From JBBSBL01 sp046330255 (lineage in GTDB: Bacteria; Actinomycetota; Thermoleophilia; Solirubrobacterales; Solirubrobacteraceae), in assembly GCA_046330255.1 (NCBI GenBank), contig JAXLTC010000001.1, positions 186,001 to 250,000 on the forward strand: DNA of 64,000 nt, in the 5' to 3' direction. The notes beneath the pieces are model-generated. The model was not told where the DNA came from. It searched no databases and saw nothing but the letters and a program-made list of their open reading frames with translations. Position 1 is the first letter of the stretch, and each line of letters begins with the position of its first letter. Position numbers and translations under genes: made by a program. Below are positions 50,778 to 59,257 of this stretch, piece after piece.

Positions 50778-51970
50778 CCAGCCCCCGCCGGGACGAGTCC
50801 CGCCTCGCGCGAGATGATCTCGCGCATCACCTCGCTGGTGCCCGCGCCCACGCTGAAGGCGAGCGAGTCGCGCGCGAGGCGCGCGATCGGCGATTCCTCC
50901 ATGTACCCGTAGCCGCCGAAGATCTGCGCGCAGTCGTGCGCGACCCCGACCGCGCTCTCGGCGGCGAGCAGCTTCGCCATCGAGACCTCGCGGTCACACG
51001 AGAGCCCGGCCACGTGGCGCTCCAGCGCGCGGGCGGTCAGCGCCTCGCACGCCTCGATCGTCGTCAGCGCGTCGGCCAGCCGGTGCCGCCAGGACTGGAA
51101 GCCCAGCAACGGTCGCCCGAACGCCTCGCGTTCCAGCCCGTAGCCGCGCGCCTGCTCCCACATCAGCCGCATCTGCACGCAGCAGATCAGCGCCAGCACC
51201 AGCCGCTCGCCGCGGAAGCCCTCCATGATCAGGCCGAACCCCGCGCCCTCCTCCCCCACGAGGTAGCGGACCGGCACCCGGCAGCGCTCGAACGAGAGCT
51301 CGCCCGTGTCCGAGGAGTGCGTCCCCAGCTTACGCAGGCGGGGCCCGCGCACCAGGCCCGGCGCGTCTCCCGGCACCACGATCAGCGAGATGCCCCGCCT
51401 GCCCTGCTCGCCCGTGCGCACCGCCAGCGTCACGAAGTCGCACGTCGGCGCGTTGGTGATGAACGTCTTGGCGCCGTCGATCACGTAGTCGCCGCCGTCG
51501 CGCGCCGCGCGCGTGCGGATCGCGGCCACGTCGCTGCCCGCCCCGGGCTCCGTCACCCCGAGCGCACCGATCCGCTCTCCCGCGATCGCGCCCGGCAGCA
51601 CCTCCGCGCGCAGCTCCGCCGAGCCGGCGCGATCGATCACCTTGCTCGCGAACTCCGCGTGGGCCAGCACGCTCACGGCCACCCCCACCGAGCCGCAGCG
51701 CACGAGCTCCTCGACCAGCACCGCCGTGTAGCGGAAGTCCCGCCCGCCGCCGCCGTGCTCCTGCGCCAGGCCCATCCCGAGGAAGCCCAGCTCGCCCAGC
51801 CGCCGGAAGAGCTCGCGGGGCACACCGCCCGCCGCCTCCCAGTCCAGCGCCGCCGGCGCGATCTCCGTGTCCACCAGCCGGCGCAGGGCGTCGCGGAGCA
51901 GGGCGAGCTCCTCGCGCTCGGCGGCGCTCGCACGCGGCTCGAGGTTGGGGCTCTCACGCCCGGCCGTCAT
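50774..51970 (-). CDS. Acyl-CoA dehydrogenase (isovaleryl-CoA dehydrogenase-like)
   Basis: A 398-residue acyl-CoA dehydrogenase, first gene of the operon. It has ALGVTEPGAGSDVAAIRTRAA, FITNAPTCDFVTLAV and a C-terminal FSVGAGTSEVMREIISREAGL. The GAGTSEV form lacks the usual EGT Glu. As in isovaleryl-CoA dehydrogenase, the base is then expected earlier, in GFRGERLVLALI. The ATG at 51970 is chosen over a TTG at 52006, since the latter lies inside the probable operator. Confidence 0.88.
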   Translation of the reverse strand: MTAGRESPNLEPRASAAEREELALLRDALRRLVDTEIAPAALDWEAAGGVPRELFRRLGELGFLGMGLAQEHGGGGRDFRYTAVLVEELVRCGSVGVAVSVLAHAEFASKVIDRAGSAELRAEVLPGAIAGERIGALGVTEPGAGSDVAAIRTRAARDGGDYVIDGAKTFITNAPTCDFVTLAVRTGEQGRRGISLIVVPGDAPGLVRGPRLRKLGTHSSDTGELSFERCRVPVRYLVGEEGAGFGLIMEGFRGERLVLALICCVQMRLMWEQARGYGLEREAFGRPLLGFQSWRHRLADALTTIEACEALTARALERHVAGLSCDREVSMAKLLAAESAVGVAHDCAQIFGGYGYMEESPIARLARDSLAFSVGAGTSEVMREIISREAGLVPAGAG

Positions 51971-51980
51971 CGCCGACAGC

Positions 51981-52021
51981 GTGATTGAGTGATGCTCAGT
52001 TGTCAAGTGTTATTCAGGTCA
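51981..52021. promoter_or_regulatory. AT-rich promoter/operator of the 14-gene operon
   Basis: A strikingly AT-rich stretch in GC-rich surroundings. It contains the palindrome TGAGTGATGCTCA (51986-51998) and, on the minus strand, two CTTGAC repeats (52021-52016 and 52007-52002), either able to serve as a -35 element. It lies directly upstream of the first dehydrogenase gene. The TetR protein of the operon is the likely binder. Confidence 0.55.
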
Positions 52022-52077
52022 AGGCGCCTTCGACGTGCGGCCGGGCGAGTCTGCGACGCGGGCCGGCGAGGTAGGCG

Positions 52078-52512
52078 ATGATCGAGCCGCGGCCGGAGCG
52101 CGACGTGAACGCCTACCTGCTGATGATCACCTTCCGCGTGTTCTTCGCCGAGCTGGCGGTCAGCGCGGTGAACTACTTCGTCCTCATGCGCCGGGTCTAC
52201 GAGCCGCGCGCGGGCGCGCTTCGCGCACACCAGATCGGAATGGCGACGCGCATCGCCTACATCTTCGTCTTCGCCTACGTGATCCTCGACGCCGTCGGCG
52301 TATACACCCCCCTCGAGCTGCTCTCGGCGGGCGCGTTCTGGATGGCGCTGGTCTTGATCTTCGAATGGGGCGGCAGCCTGCTCACCCGCCGGCCGGTGGC
52401 CGAGATCCTCGTCGGCTGGCGCGTCACCCGCGGCTACATGTGGCCGTTCGTGCTGCTCGCGTACCTGCTGTCGCCGCTGCTGGTCGGCGTGGCGCTGCGG
52501 CCGGGGGCCTGA
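52078..52512 (+). CDS. Hypothetical four-helix membrane protein
   Basis: A 144-residue integral membrane protein of unknown family with about four helices (AYLLMITFRVFFAELAVSAV; IAYIFVFAYVILDAVGVY; LLSAGAFWMALVLIFEWG; WPFVLLAYLLSPLLVGVAL) and the acidic FEWG in helix 3. It is divergent from the 14-gene operon. ATG at 52078 with GAGGTAGG upstream. Confidence 0.7.
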   Translation: MIEPRPERDVNAYLLMITFRVFFAELAVSAVNYFVLMRRVYEPRAGALRAHQIGMATRIAYIFVFAYVILDAVGVYTPLELLSAGAFWMALVLIFEWGGSLLTRRPVAEILVGWRVTRGYMWPFVLLAYLLSPLLVGVALRPGA

Positions 52513-52546
52513 GCGCCCGGCGCCCGCCGTTACCGACTCGCGGCGC

Positions 52547-53608
52547 CTACGGCAGGCGGATCGTGGCGACCACGCCGGCGTGATCGGAGGGCCACAGGCC
52601 GCGGATGCGGTCGGCGGGCCTGTTGCCGATCACGCGGGTGCGCAGCACCCGCGCGCGGGGCCGGACGACGATGTGGTCGATCCAGGTCTTGAGCTCCGAG
52701 CGCGGGTTGTTCACCAGCTCGTTCTGGCAGCACGTCGCCACCCGCCGGCCGGTGTCGACGAAGCCGGCGCCGGCGACCGCCCGGTAGGCGTTCGGCTCGG
52801 GGTCGGCCGGGTCGGAGTTGAAGTCGCCGGCGATGATCGTCGGCAGCGTGCGCGACCTCGCCGCGCCGCGCAGGAGCTGTTGGAACTGCCCCTTGGCCGA
52901 GGACGCCGAGTAGGCCTCCGCGTGCGGGTCCAGGAAGCGGAACCGCCGTCCCGCGACGCGCCCGTCGATGCCGGCGTAGCCGCGATGCAGGTCGACCGCG
53001 CCGCTCGGCAGCGTCACCCGGAGCTGGTCGGTGAACTGCCCCGACAGGCGCCTGACCCCGGAGACCCGCGCGCCGCGACCGGTCCGCACGAGCACGGCGT
53101 TGCCCAGCTTCAGGCGCAGGCCGTAGCCCGCGGCCGAGGGCACGGTGATGTCCAGCTCGGTCTGCTCGGCAGCGACCCGGTAGGACTGGCGCTGCGCCTT
53201 GAGCTGGCGCTGCAGCAGGGCCATCCAGTCGTACAGCGGCCGCTTCGCCGCCTGCCCGGGCGTGGCGTCCGCGGAGCGGTAGTAGCGCGCCACCTCCTGC
53301 AGCCCGATCACGTCCGGCTTGGTGAGCGCGATCTCGCGCGCGATCGCCTTGGCCCGCAGCGGGAAGTTCGTGCGCTCGACCGTCTGGAACAGCGTCGCAG
53401 CCTTGGTCTTCTCCACGGCCAGGTCCGGGGCCGAGGCGAGCTGGATGATGTCGGCGCCGAGGTAGAGGTTGCGCGACATGATCGTGACGTCGGGCTTGGG
53501 CTTCGCCTTGGCCTTCGCGCCGGCGATCGCGGCGCCCGGGCCGAGCAGCGCGAGCAGGCAGCAGGCCAGGAGCGGGAGGATGCGGGGGGACGGCGCGGCC
53601 GGCGACAT
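52547..53608 (-). CDS. Secreted endonuclease/exonuclease/phosphatase-family protein
   Basis: A 353-residue protein with a signal peptide (SPRILPLLACCLLALLGPGAAIAGA) and the EEP fold: VTIMSRNLYLGADI, DVIGLQEVARYY (metal Glu), IIAGDFNSDPAD and WPSDHAGVVATIRL (catalytic His). A Lys-rich linker follows the signal. It should hydrolyse phosphodiesters outside the cell (nuclease or phospholipase type, not resolvable here). A CCQNELVNNP segment gives possible disulfide cysteines. Confidence 0.87.
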   Translation of the reverse strand: MSPAAPSPRILPLLACCLLALLGPGAAIAGAKAKAKPKPDVTIMSRNLYLGADIIQLASAPDLAVEKTKAATLFQTVERTNFPLRAKAIAREIALTKPDVIGLQEVARYYRSADATPGQAAKRPLYDWMALLQRQLKAQRQSYRVAAEQTELDITVPSAAGYGLRLKLGNAVLVRTGRGARVSGVRRLSGQFTDQLRVTLPSGAVDLHRGYAGIDGRVAGRRFRFLDPHAEAYSASSAKGQFQQLLRGAARSRTLPTIIAGDFNSDPADPEPNAYRAVAGAGFVDTGRRVATCCQNELVNNPRSELKTWIDHIVVRPRARVLRTRVIGNRPADRIRGLWPSDHAGVVATIRLP

Positions 53609-53736
53609 GGGGAAGGACCTTCCTTACAGGGGCGGGGCACGGCGACACTAACAGCGGGCACCGCGCCGGGCGCCGGTCCTGGGGACACGCCGCCTCCACC
53701 CCGGCGCGGCTCTCACGCCCGGCGAGGCCCGATCCC

Positions 53737-54765
53737 TCAGCCCGTGGGCGCCCGCGTCGTCAGCGGCTGCCAGTCGAGGCTGAGCGGCAGGCAGCCGGAC
53801 GTGTCGGATCCGTGCGGCCGGCAGCGGGCCGGGTCGGCGCGCCTGATCATGCGCAGCCGCGAGCCGTCCGTGCGCGCGGTGTAGACGCCGCGGCGCCCCA
53901 CCAGCGCGAGCAGGCGGCCGTCCGGCGACCAGGCGGGCCGGCTGCCGAACCTGATCACCGGCCGCCTGCTCCCCCCTGGGCGCAGGGTGCAGAGCCGGCC
54001 GCCGCAGCGGTAGGCGACCTCGCGCCCCGAGGGGCTCCAGGCGGCCGACTCGCCGCCCGCCCTGGTGATCGGGTGCGGGTCGCGCCCGTCGGGCCTCACC
54101 AGCCACAGGTTCGCGTGGCGCACGAAGCGGCCGCGGCTGCCGATCGTGGTCGTGATGCGCGTGAACGCGATCCAGTTGCGCGTCGACCAGGCTTGCTCCG
54201 CGGGCTGCGCGCCGCCGCGCGGGAAGGCTCCCAGGCGGGCGATCAGGCGCAGGTCGCCGCCGTCGGCGCGCACGGAGTAGAGGTCCTGGGAGCCGGCGCC
54301 CAAGGCGCTCAGCCACTCGAATGCGATCCGGCGGCCGTCCGGCGACCAGGCCGGCGGGCCGGACAGCCCGCCGCCGGCGCCGAGGCGCGGGTCCGCGGGC
54401 GAGACGACCGTGCGCAGCGCGCCCGACACGGGGTCGCCGACGACGACCCCTTGGGCGCTCGCATCGGAGGCCGCCGCGCGCATGAACGCGACCCGGCGGC
54501 CGTCGGGCGACCACGAGGGATCGGTCCCGTCTTCGAAGATCCGGCGCGCTCGCGTCCCGTCGGGGCGCATCCGGAAGATCGTCGGCCCCTGCGCGTCCTC
54601 GCACACCGAGCCTCCGATGCACAGCGGCCAGACGTGGAACGCGAGGTCGCCGTTGGCCCCGGTGAACGCCGCCCCCGCCCCGGCGGGCAGCGCCAGGGCC
54701 AATGCGGCCGGCGCGGCGAGGAGCGCCGCGCGGCGCCGCAGGCGGATGCGTACCGGCACGGGCAT
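53737..54765 (-). CDS. Exported TolB-like/PD40 beta-propeller protein
   Basis: A 342-residue protein with a signal peptide (RRRAALLAAPAALALALPAGAGA) and repeated WD40-like PD40 blades (DPSWSPDGRRVAFMRA, PAWSPDGRRIAFEW, AAWSPSGREVAYRC, PAWSPDGRLLALVG). Such propellers bind proteins or polymers outside the cytoplasm. Function unknown. It is transcribed away from a copy of the 36-nt repeat. Confidence 0.83.
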   Translation of the reverse strand: MPVPVRIRLRRRAALLAAPAALALALPAGAGAAFTGANGDLAFHVWPLCIGGSVCEDAQGPTIFRMRPDGTRARRIFEDGTDPSWSPDGRRVAFMRAAASDASAQGVVVGDPVSGALRTVVSPADPRLGAGGGLSGPPAWSPDGRRIAFEWLSALGAGSQDLYSVRADGGDLRLIARLGAFPRGGAQPAEQAWSTRNWIAFTRITTTIGSRGRFVRHANLWLVRPDGRDPHPITRAGGESAAWSPSGREVAYRCGGRLCTLRPGGSRRPVIRFGSRPAWSPDGRLLALVGRRGVYTARTDGSRLRMIRRADPARCRPHGSDTSGCLPLSLDWQPLTTRAPTG

Positions 54766-54805
54766 GGCCGTTGAACGCTAGCCCAGCCCAACCGGAGTTG
54801 CGACA

Positions 54806-54841
54806 GGCCAACCCGTCCCAGGCTATGCCCGCAGGACGGGT
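54806..54841. repeat. Dispersed palindromic repeat, copy 2
   Basis: The exact reverse complement of the 36 nt at 27900-27935. It lies downstream of the radical SAM gene (which ends at 54926) and upstream of the propeller gene start (54765), so here too it follows a gene end. Confidence 0.75.
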
Positions 54842-54925
54842 GCCGGCCGGGATGGGTTGGATCCGGAGCTGCCGATCCCTTCGCTGCGCCGTTCGCGCGC
54901 GCCCGCCACTACCGCCAAGGGCGCG

Positions 54926-56035
54926 CTAGCCGCTCGGCACGTACGGGCAGCTCGGGTCCGAGGCGAGCACGTTGCCGGTCACCCCGAAGGCCCGGGCGCG
55001 GCTGCCGCCGCACAGCTCGCGGAACTCGCAGCGGCCGCACTTGCCCTCGAGCAGGTCGGGATCGCGCAGCGAGCGGAAGAGCGGCGCCTCGCGATAGAGC
55101 TCGACCGGGTCGGCGCTGCGGACGTTGCCGGCCGACAGCGGCAGGAAGCCGGAGGGCATCACCTCGCCGCGGTGGGAGACGAACATGAACCCGCGGCCGT
55201 CGTTGACGCCCCGCGCGGGGCGGTCGAGCCCGTCGGCGAAGCGGTACCCGGCGCCCGCCGGCGCGCCCGAGCGCTGCGCGACTATCCGCCGGTACTGCGG
55301 CGCGGCGGTGGCCTTGACGTCGAACGGCGCCGTCTGCGACAGCGAGTGCAGCCAGCCGAGCACGCGCTCGTGCTCGTCCGCCGAGAGCATCTCGAGCCGT
55401 TTCCCGCGGCCGGTGGGCACGAGGAAGAAGACCGACCACTGCACCACGCCCCACTCCTCGAGCGCGGGCACCATGCGCTCGAGCTCGTCCACGTTGTGCG
55501 CGCAGACGGTCGTGTTGACCTGCAGCGAGAGGCCCTCGGCGGCCGCGTTGCGCATCCCGCTGCGCGTGCGCTCGAACGAGCCCTCGAAGCCGCGGAAGCC
55601 GTCGTGGACGGCGGCCTGCGCGGCATCGACGCTGAACGCCACGCGACGGATGCCCGCCTCCCGCGCGGCGCGCATGCGCTTGCGCGTGGCGAGCGCGGTG
55701 GCGGTCGGCGTCAGCGACACCCGCAGCCCGCGCTCGTTCGCGTGCTCGGCCAGCTCGAAGACGTCGCGGCGCATGAGCGGGTCGCCCCCGGTGAGCACGA
55801 GGATCGGGCGCGTGCCGAAGGTCGCGAGGCGATCGATCAGCGAGTGGGCCTCGTCGCCGTCCAACTCGAGCGGGTCGCGGCGCGGCTGGGCATCGGCGCG
55901 GCAGTGCAGGCAAGCGTAGGCGCACGCGCGTGTGATCTCCCAGGCGATCGTGAACGGGGCGCGATCGAAGTCCAGCCGCGCGAGCCACTCGTCGCGCTCG
56001 GCGCGCGCGACGCCGGCGGTCGCCTGCGGGCTCAC
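54926..56035 (-). CDS. Radical SAM/SPASM protein (AhbD/NirJ-like)
   Basis: A 369-residue radical SAM enzyme. The Fe-S cluster motif is CAYACLHC near residue 37, preceded by PFTIAWEITRA. VLTGGDPLMRRDVFEL binds SAM. The C-terminal SPASM-like cysteines are in GKCGRCEFRELCGG and SCPY. This is the family that includes the Fe-coproporphyrin decarboxylase AhbD and heme d1 enzyme NirJ. It starts at GTG in a GTGA overlap with the AhbC-like gene. Confidence 0.8.
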   Translation of the reverse strand: MSPQATAGVARAERDEWLARLDFDRAPFTIAWEITRACAYACLHCRADAQPRRDPLELDGDEAHSLIDRLATFGTRPILVLTGGDPLMRRDVFELAEHANERGLRVSLTPTATALATRKRMRAAREAGIRRVAFSVDAAQAAVHDGFRGFEGSFERTRSGMRNAAAEGLSLQVNTTVCAHNVDELERMVPALEEWGVVQWSVFFLVPTGRGKRLEMLSADEHERVLGWLHSLSQTAPFDVKATAAPQYRRIVAQRSGAPAGAGYRFADGLDRPARGVNDGRGFMFVSHRGEVMPSGFLPLSAGNVRSADPVELYREAPLFRSLRDPDLLEGKCGRCEFRELCGGSRARAFGVTGNVLASDPSCPYVPSG

Positions 56036-57210
56036 GCGGCGATCTCCTCGTCGGTCAGGTAGCACGCCGGGTCCGACGCGCCGGCGTCGCCGTAGGCCGA
56101 CTCCGCGCGCACGCGCAGGCCGCCGTTGCAGAGGTCCAGGAAGCGGCACGACCCGCAGCGCCCGCTCAGCTCGCGGGGCCGCGCGCGGTACGGGGCGAGC
56201 ACGGGGTTCGCGTCGGCCCAGATGTCGGCGAACGTGCGCTCGCGGACGTTGCCCGCGCGCACGTGCCAGGAGAACTGGTCCGGATGGACCCAGCCCTGCG
56301 GGTCGATGCTCGCGACCGCGACGCCCGACTGGTTGCCGCCGTTGAAGCGCAGCAGCCGCTCGACCTCGTCCGCGCGCTCGGGACTGCGCTCGCGCAGCCG
56401 CATCAGCAGCAGCACGTTGTCGGCCGGGTTGTCGACCGTCAGCACCTCCAGCGGCGAGCCGCGCTCGCCGAGATCCTCCACCCGGTCGAAGATCTCCTCC
56501 ACCGCGACCCGTGCCTGCGGCGGCGCCACGTCGTGGCGGCGGATCCGGGCGCCGCGCCCCGCGTAGGCGAGGTGGTAGACGCAGAGGCGGTCGACGGGGA
56601 TCTCCTCGGCGAGGTCGAAGACGGCCCCGAGCTGATCGTAGTTGAGCCCGTGCAGCGTGAACCGCAGCCCGGTGCGCAGCCCCGCGCGCTTGCTCGCCGC
56701 GATGCCCTCGAGCGTCCGCTCGTAGGCGCCCTTGCTCCCGCGCAGCTTGTCGTGGCGGGCGCCGATCGCGTCGATCGAAACGCCGACGTAGGAGACGCCC
56801 GCCGCCGCGATGCGCTCGGCCGTCGCGTCGTCGATCTGCGTGCCGTTGGTCGAGAGCACGGTGCGCATGCCGAGCGCGCGCGCCTCGGCCGCGAGGTCGA
56901 GCAGGTCCTCGCGCAGCAGCGGCTCGCCGCCGGAGAAGAGCACCGTGGGCACGCCGAAGGAGGCGAGGTCGGCGAGCAGGGCGCGCCCCTCGCCGGTGCT
57001 CAACTCGCCCGGGTAGTCGCGGTCCTTGGAGTCCGCGTAGCAGTGCGCGCAGTGCAGGTTGCACCGCTGCGTGGCGTTCCAGACCACGACGGGCCGCTTC
57101 TCGCGCGCGAAGTGGAGCATGTGCGGCGGGCAGGATGCGTCCGCGCGTCCGTAGCGCAGGGCGTCCTGCTCGCCGACGAGGCCGTTCAACAGCCGGGTGG
57201 CGCTGAGCAC
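56032..57210 (-). CDS. Radical SAM/SPASM protein, AhbC-like
   Basis: A 392-residue radical SAM enzyme. Its N-terminal part, LVGEQDALRYGRADASCPPHMLHFAREKRPVVVWNATQRCNLHCAHCYADSK in outline, follows the AhbC pattern (12,18-didecarboxysiroheme deacetylase): ALRYGR, then VVWN and CNLHCAHC. SAM-binding FSGGEPLLREDL is present, and SPASM cysteines lie in GRCGSCRFLDLCNGG and ACYL. GTG start at 57210. A heme d1 or other peptide/porphyrin role is possible, since siroheme-side genes ahbA/B are not in the window. Confidence 0.82.
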   Translation of the reverse strand: MLSATRLLNGLVGEQDALRYGRADASCPPHMLHFAREKRPVVVWNATQRCNLHCAHCYADSKDRDYPGELSTGEGRALLADLASFGVPTVLFSGGEPLLREDLLDLAAEARALGMRTVLSTNGTQIDDATAERIAAAGVSYVGVSIDAIGARHDKLRGSKGAYERTLEGIAASKRAGLRTGLRFTLHGLNYDQLGAVFDLAEEIPVDRLCVYHLAYAGRGARIRRHDVAPPQARVAVEEIFDRVEDLGERGSPLEVLTVDNPADNVLLLMRLRERSPERADEVERLLRFNGGNQSGVAVASIDPQGWVHPDQFSWHVRAGNVRERTFADIWADANPVLAPYRARPRELSGRCGSCRFLDLCNGGLRVRAESAYGDAGASDPACYLTDEEIAA

Positions 57211-57400
57211 TCCTGCACGATACGTCCGGCGGGCGCGATCCCGGACGGGGCGGACTACGGGACCGACCGCCGCACCCACTACTGAGCCGCGGCGCCGACC
57301 GCGGCCTGCTCGCCCGGACCGATTTCGGGGTCGACCACGGATGCGTTTCGCGACGCGATCGCTAAACCTCTGTTTCCCCACCCGGATTCAGGAGTTTCCC

Positions 57401-58582
57401 TTGACCCACCGAGTCCTGATCGTCGGCGGCGGCGCCGCCGGGCTGACCGTCGCGGCGCGGCTGCGCCGGGCCGCGCCGCGGCTGGAGGTCACCGTCCTCG
57501 AGCCCTCCGGGACGCACGACTACCAGCCGCTCTGGACGCTGGTCGGAGCCGGAGTCGTGCCGAAGGAGCGCAGCCGGCGCGCGCAGGCCGACGTCATCCC
57601 GGCGGGGGTGCGATGGCTGCGCGACGAGGCGACGGAGTTGCGCCCGGACGAGCGCGCGGTGGTGACCGCCGGCGGAACGCGCGTCGAGTACGACGCGCTC
57701 GTGGTCGCGTGCGGCCTGCGCCTCGACTGGGACGCGATCCCGGGGCTGCGCGACGCGCTGGCCGGCGGCGCGGCCTGCAGCATCTACGGCTACGAGCGCG
57801 CACAGGACACGTGGGCGGCGCTGCAGCGCTTCGACGGCGGGACCGCGCTTTTCACGATGCCCGGGCCGCCGATCAAGTGCCCCGGCGCGCCCCAGAAGAT
57901 CGCCTACCTGGCCGACGACGCGCTGCGGCGCCGCGGCGTCCGCGAGCGGTCGCGCATCATCTACGCGAGCGCGATGCCCGGCATCTTCTCGGTGCCGCAC
58001 TTCGCCCCGTCGCTCGACCGCGTGATCGAGCGCCGCAAGATCGAGGCGCGCTACCGCCATGAGCTGGTGGCGGTGCGCCCCGAGGCCCGCGAGGCGCTCT
58101 TCCGCGACGGCGAGGAGCGGGAGGTCGTGATCCCCTACGATCTCCTCCACGCCGTGCCGCCCCAGGCTCCGCCCGCGGTCGTCGCGTCCAGCACGCTCTC
58201 GGACGCGGCCGGCTGGCTCGAGGTCGACCGCCACACGCTCCGCCACCCGCGCCACCCGGAGGTCTTCGCGCTCGGCGACGCGAGCAACCTGCCGACGTCC
58301 AAGACCGCGGCCGCGATCCGCGCGCAGGCGCCGGTGCTGGTGCGCAACCTCCTGCGCGAGCTCGGCGAGGAGACGGCGCCGCCCGCGACCTACGACGGCT
58401 ACGCCGCGTGCCCGCTCGTCACCGGCTACGGACGCGTCGTGCTGGCCGAGTTCGACTACGAGAAGCGGCCGCAACCGACGTTCCCGTTCGACCAGCGGCG
58501 CGAGCGGCGCAGCATGTACGAGCTCAAGCGCAGGGGGCTCCCGGCCCTCTACTGGCGCGGCATGCTCCGCGGTCGCGCCTAG
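57401..58582 (+). CDS. sqr: Sulfide:quinone oxidoreductase
   Basis: A 393-residue FAD enzyme that oxidises sulfide and reduces quinone at the membrane. N-terminal FAD site VLIVGGGAAGLTVAARL, and the SQR hallmark PGPPIKCPGAPQKIAYLADD. Redox cysteines are at 104 or 126, at 160 (KCPGAPQK) and at 337 (CPLVTGYGRVVLAEFDY), as in bacterial SQR. TTG start at 57401 with a good AGGAG site; an ATG at 57341 would add 20 residues without family support. It is divergent from the AhbC-like gene, and its stop codon overlaps that of YceI. Confidence 0.88.
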   Translation: MTHRVLIVGGGAAGLTVAARLRRAAPRLEVTVLEPSGTHDYQPLWTLVGAGVVPKERSRRAQADVIPAGVRWLRDEATELRPDERAVVTAGGTRVEYDALVVACGLRLDWDAIPGLRDALAGGAACSIYGYERAQDTWAALQRFDGGTALFTMPGPPIKCPGAPQKIAYLADDALRRRGVRERSRIIYASAMPGIFSVPHFAPSLDRVIERRKIEARYRHELVAVRPEAREALFRDGEEREVVIPYDLLHAVPPQAPPAVVASSTLSDAAGWLEVDRHTLRHPRHPEVFALGDASNLPTSKTAAAIRAQAPVLVRNLLRELGEETAPPATYDGYAACPLVTGYGRVVLAEFDYEKRPQPTFPFDQRRERRSMYELKRRGLPALYWRGMLRGRA

Positions 58583-59130
58583 GCGCGATCGTCCCTCACG
58601 ACCACCACGTCGAGCAGGGCCGCGACCCGGTCGGCTACGACCAGCCTCCCCGCCTCGACCAGCGCGTCCCAGACCAGGCCGAAGTCCTTGCGGCTGAGCG
58701 TGCCTCGCGCAGTCATGCCCACGGCCCCGTCGTCATGGTCCACGCGCGACACCTCCAGCGCCAGCGGCCTCGTCACGCCGCGAATCGTCAGCTCTCCCTC
58801 GATCCGCCAGCCACCCGCGTCCGGGGTCGCGCGCCCGGCGGTGAACGTGATCGTGGGGTGCTCGGCCGCAGCGAAGAACTCCGACGAGATCAGGCGCTCG
58901 TCGCGCACCGCGTCGCCGGTCGCGAGCGAGGCGACGTCCACGACGCCGTCGATCCGCAACCGCTCCCCGCCCTCGAACCGGCACTCGAACGCCCCGAACG
59001 TGCCCCGGACGCGGGCAACTCCCAGATGGCGCACCTCGAATGCGACGCTTGATCGGTCCGGATCGACCTTCCACCGGCCGTCGGGAAGCAACGCGTCGCG
59101 GTCCGGAAGTCCCGCGGGCTGGCTCGGCAT
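58579..59130 (-). CDS. YceI-like polyisoprenoid-binding protein
   Basis: A 183-residue lipocalin-like YceI protein (WKVDPDRSSVAFEVRHLGVARVRGTFG; ISSEFFAAAEHPTITFTAG; GELTIRGVTRPLALEV; GTLSRKDFGLVWDALVEAG). Family members bind isoprenoid chains such as quinones. There is no signal peptide, so this one is cytoplasmic or membrane-associated. It converges with SQR, sharing a CTAG at the two stops. Confidence 0.9.
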   Translation of the reverse strand: MPSQPAGLPDRDALLPDGRWKVDPDRSSVAFEVRHLGVARVRGTFGAFECRFEGGERLRIDGVVDVASLATGDAVRDERLISSEFFAAAEHPTITFTAGRATPDAGGWRIEGELTIRGVTRPLALEVSRVDHDDGAVGMTARGTLSRKDFGLVWDALVEAGRLVVADRVAALLDVVVVRDDRA

Positions 59131-59217
59131 CGGCGACCACGATAGGACACGGCGCCGACGCCGCTCGGCCGCCGGCGGCCCGGCTCAGAGGCCGCCTCGG
59201 CTCGCTCCACGATAGAC

Positions 59218-59240
59218 TTTACGCAGTTCTGCTGTGTAAA
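59218..59240. promoter_or_regulatory. 23-bp near-palindrome upstream of the 59258 gene
   Basis: TTTACGCAG-TTCTG-CTGTGTAAA is a 9-bp inverted repeat with one mismatch. It is AT-rich in a GC-rich region and lies 17 nt upstream of the hypothetical gene and 87 nt upstream of YceI. Probable operator; regulator unknown. Confidence 0.5.
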
Positions 59241-59257
59241 TCTCGGGGAGGTCGCCG

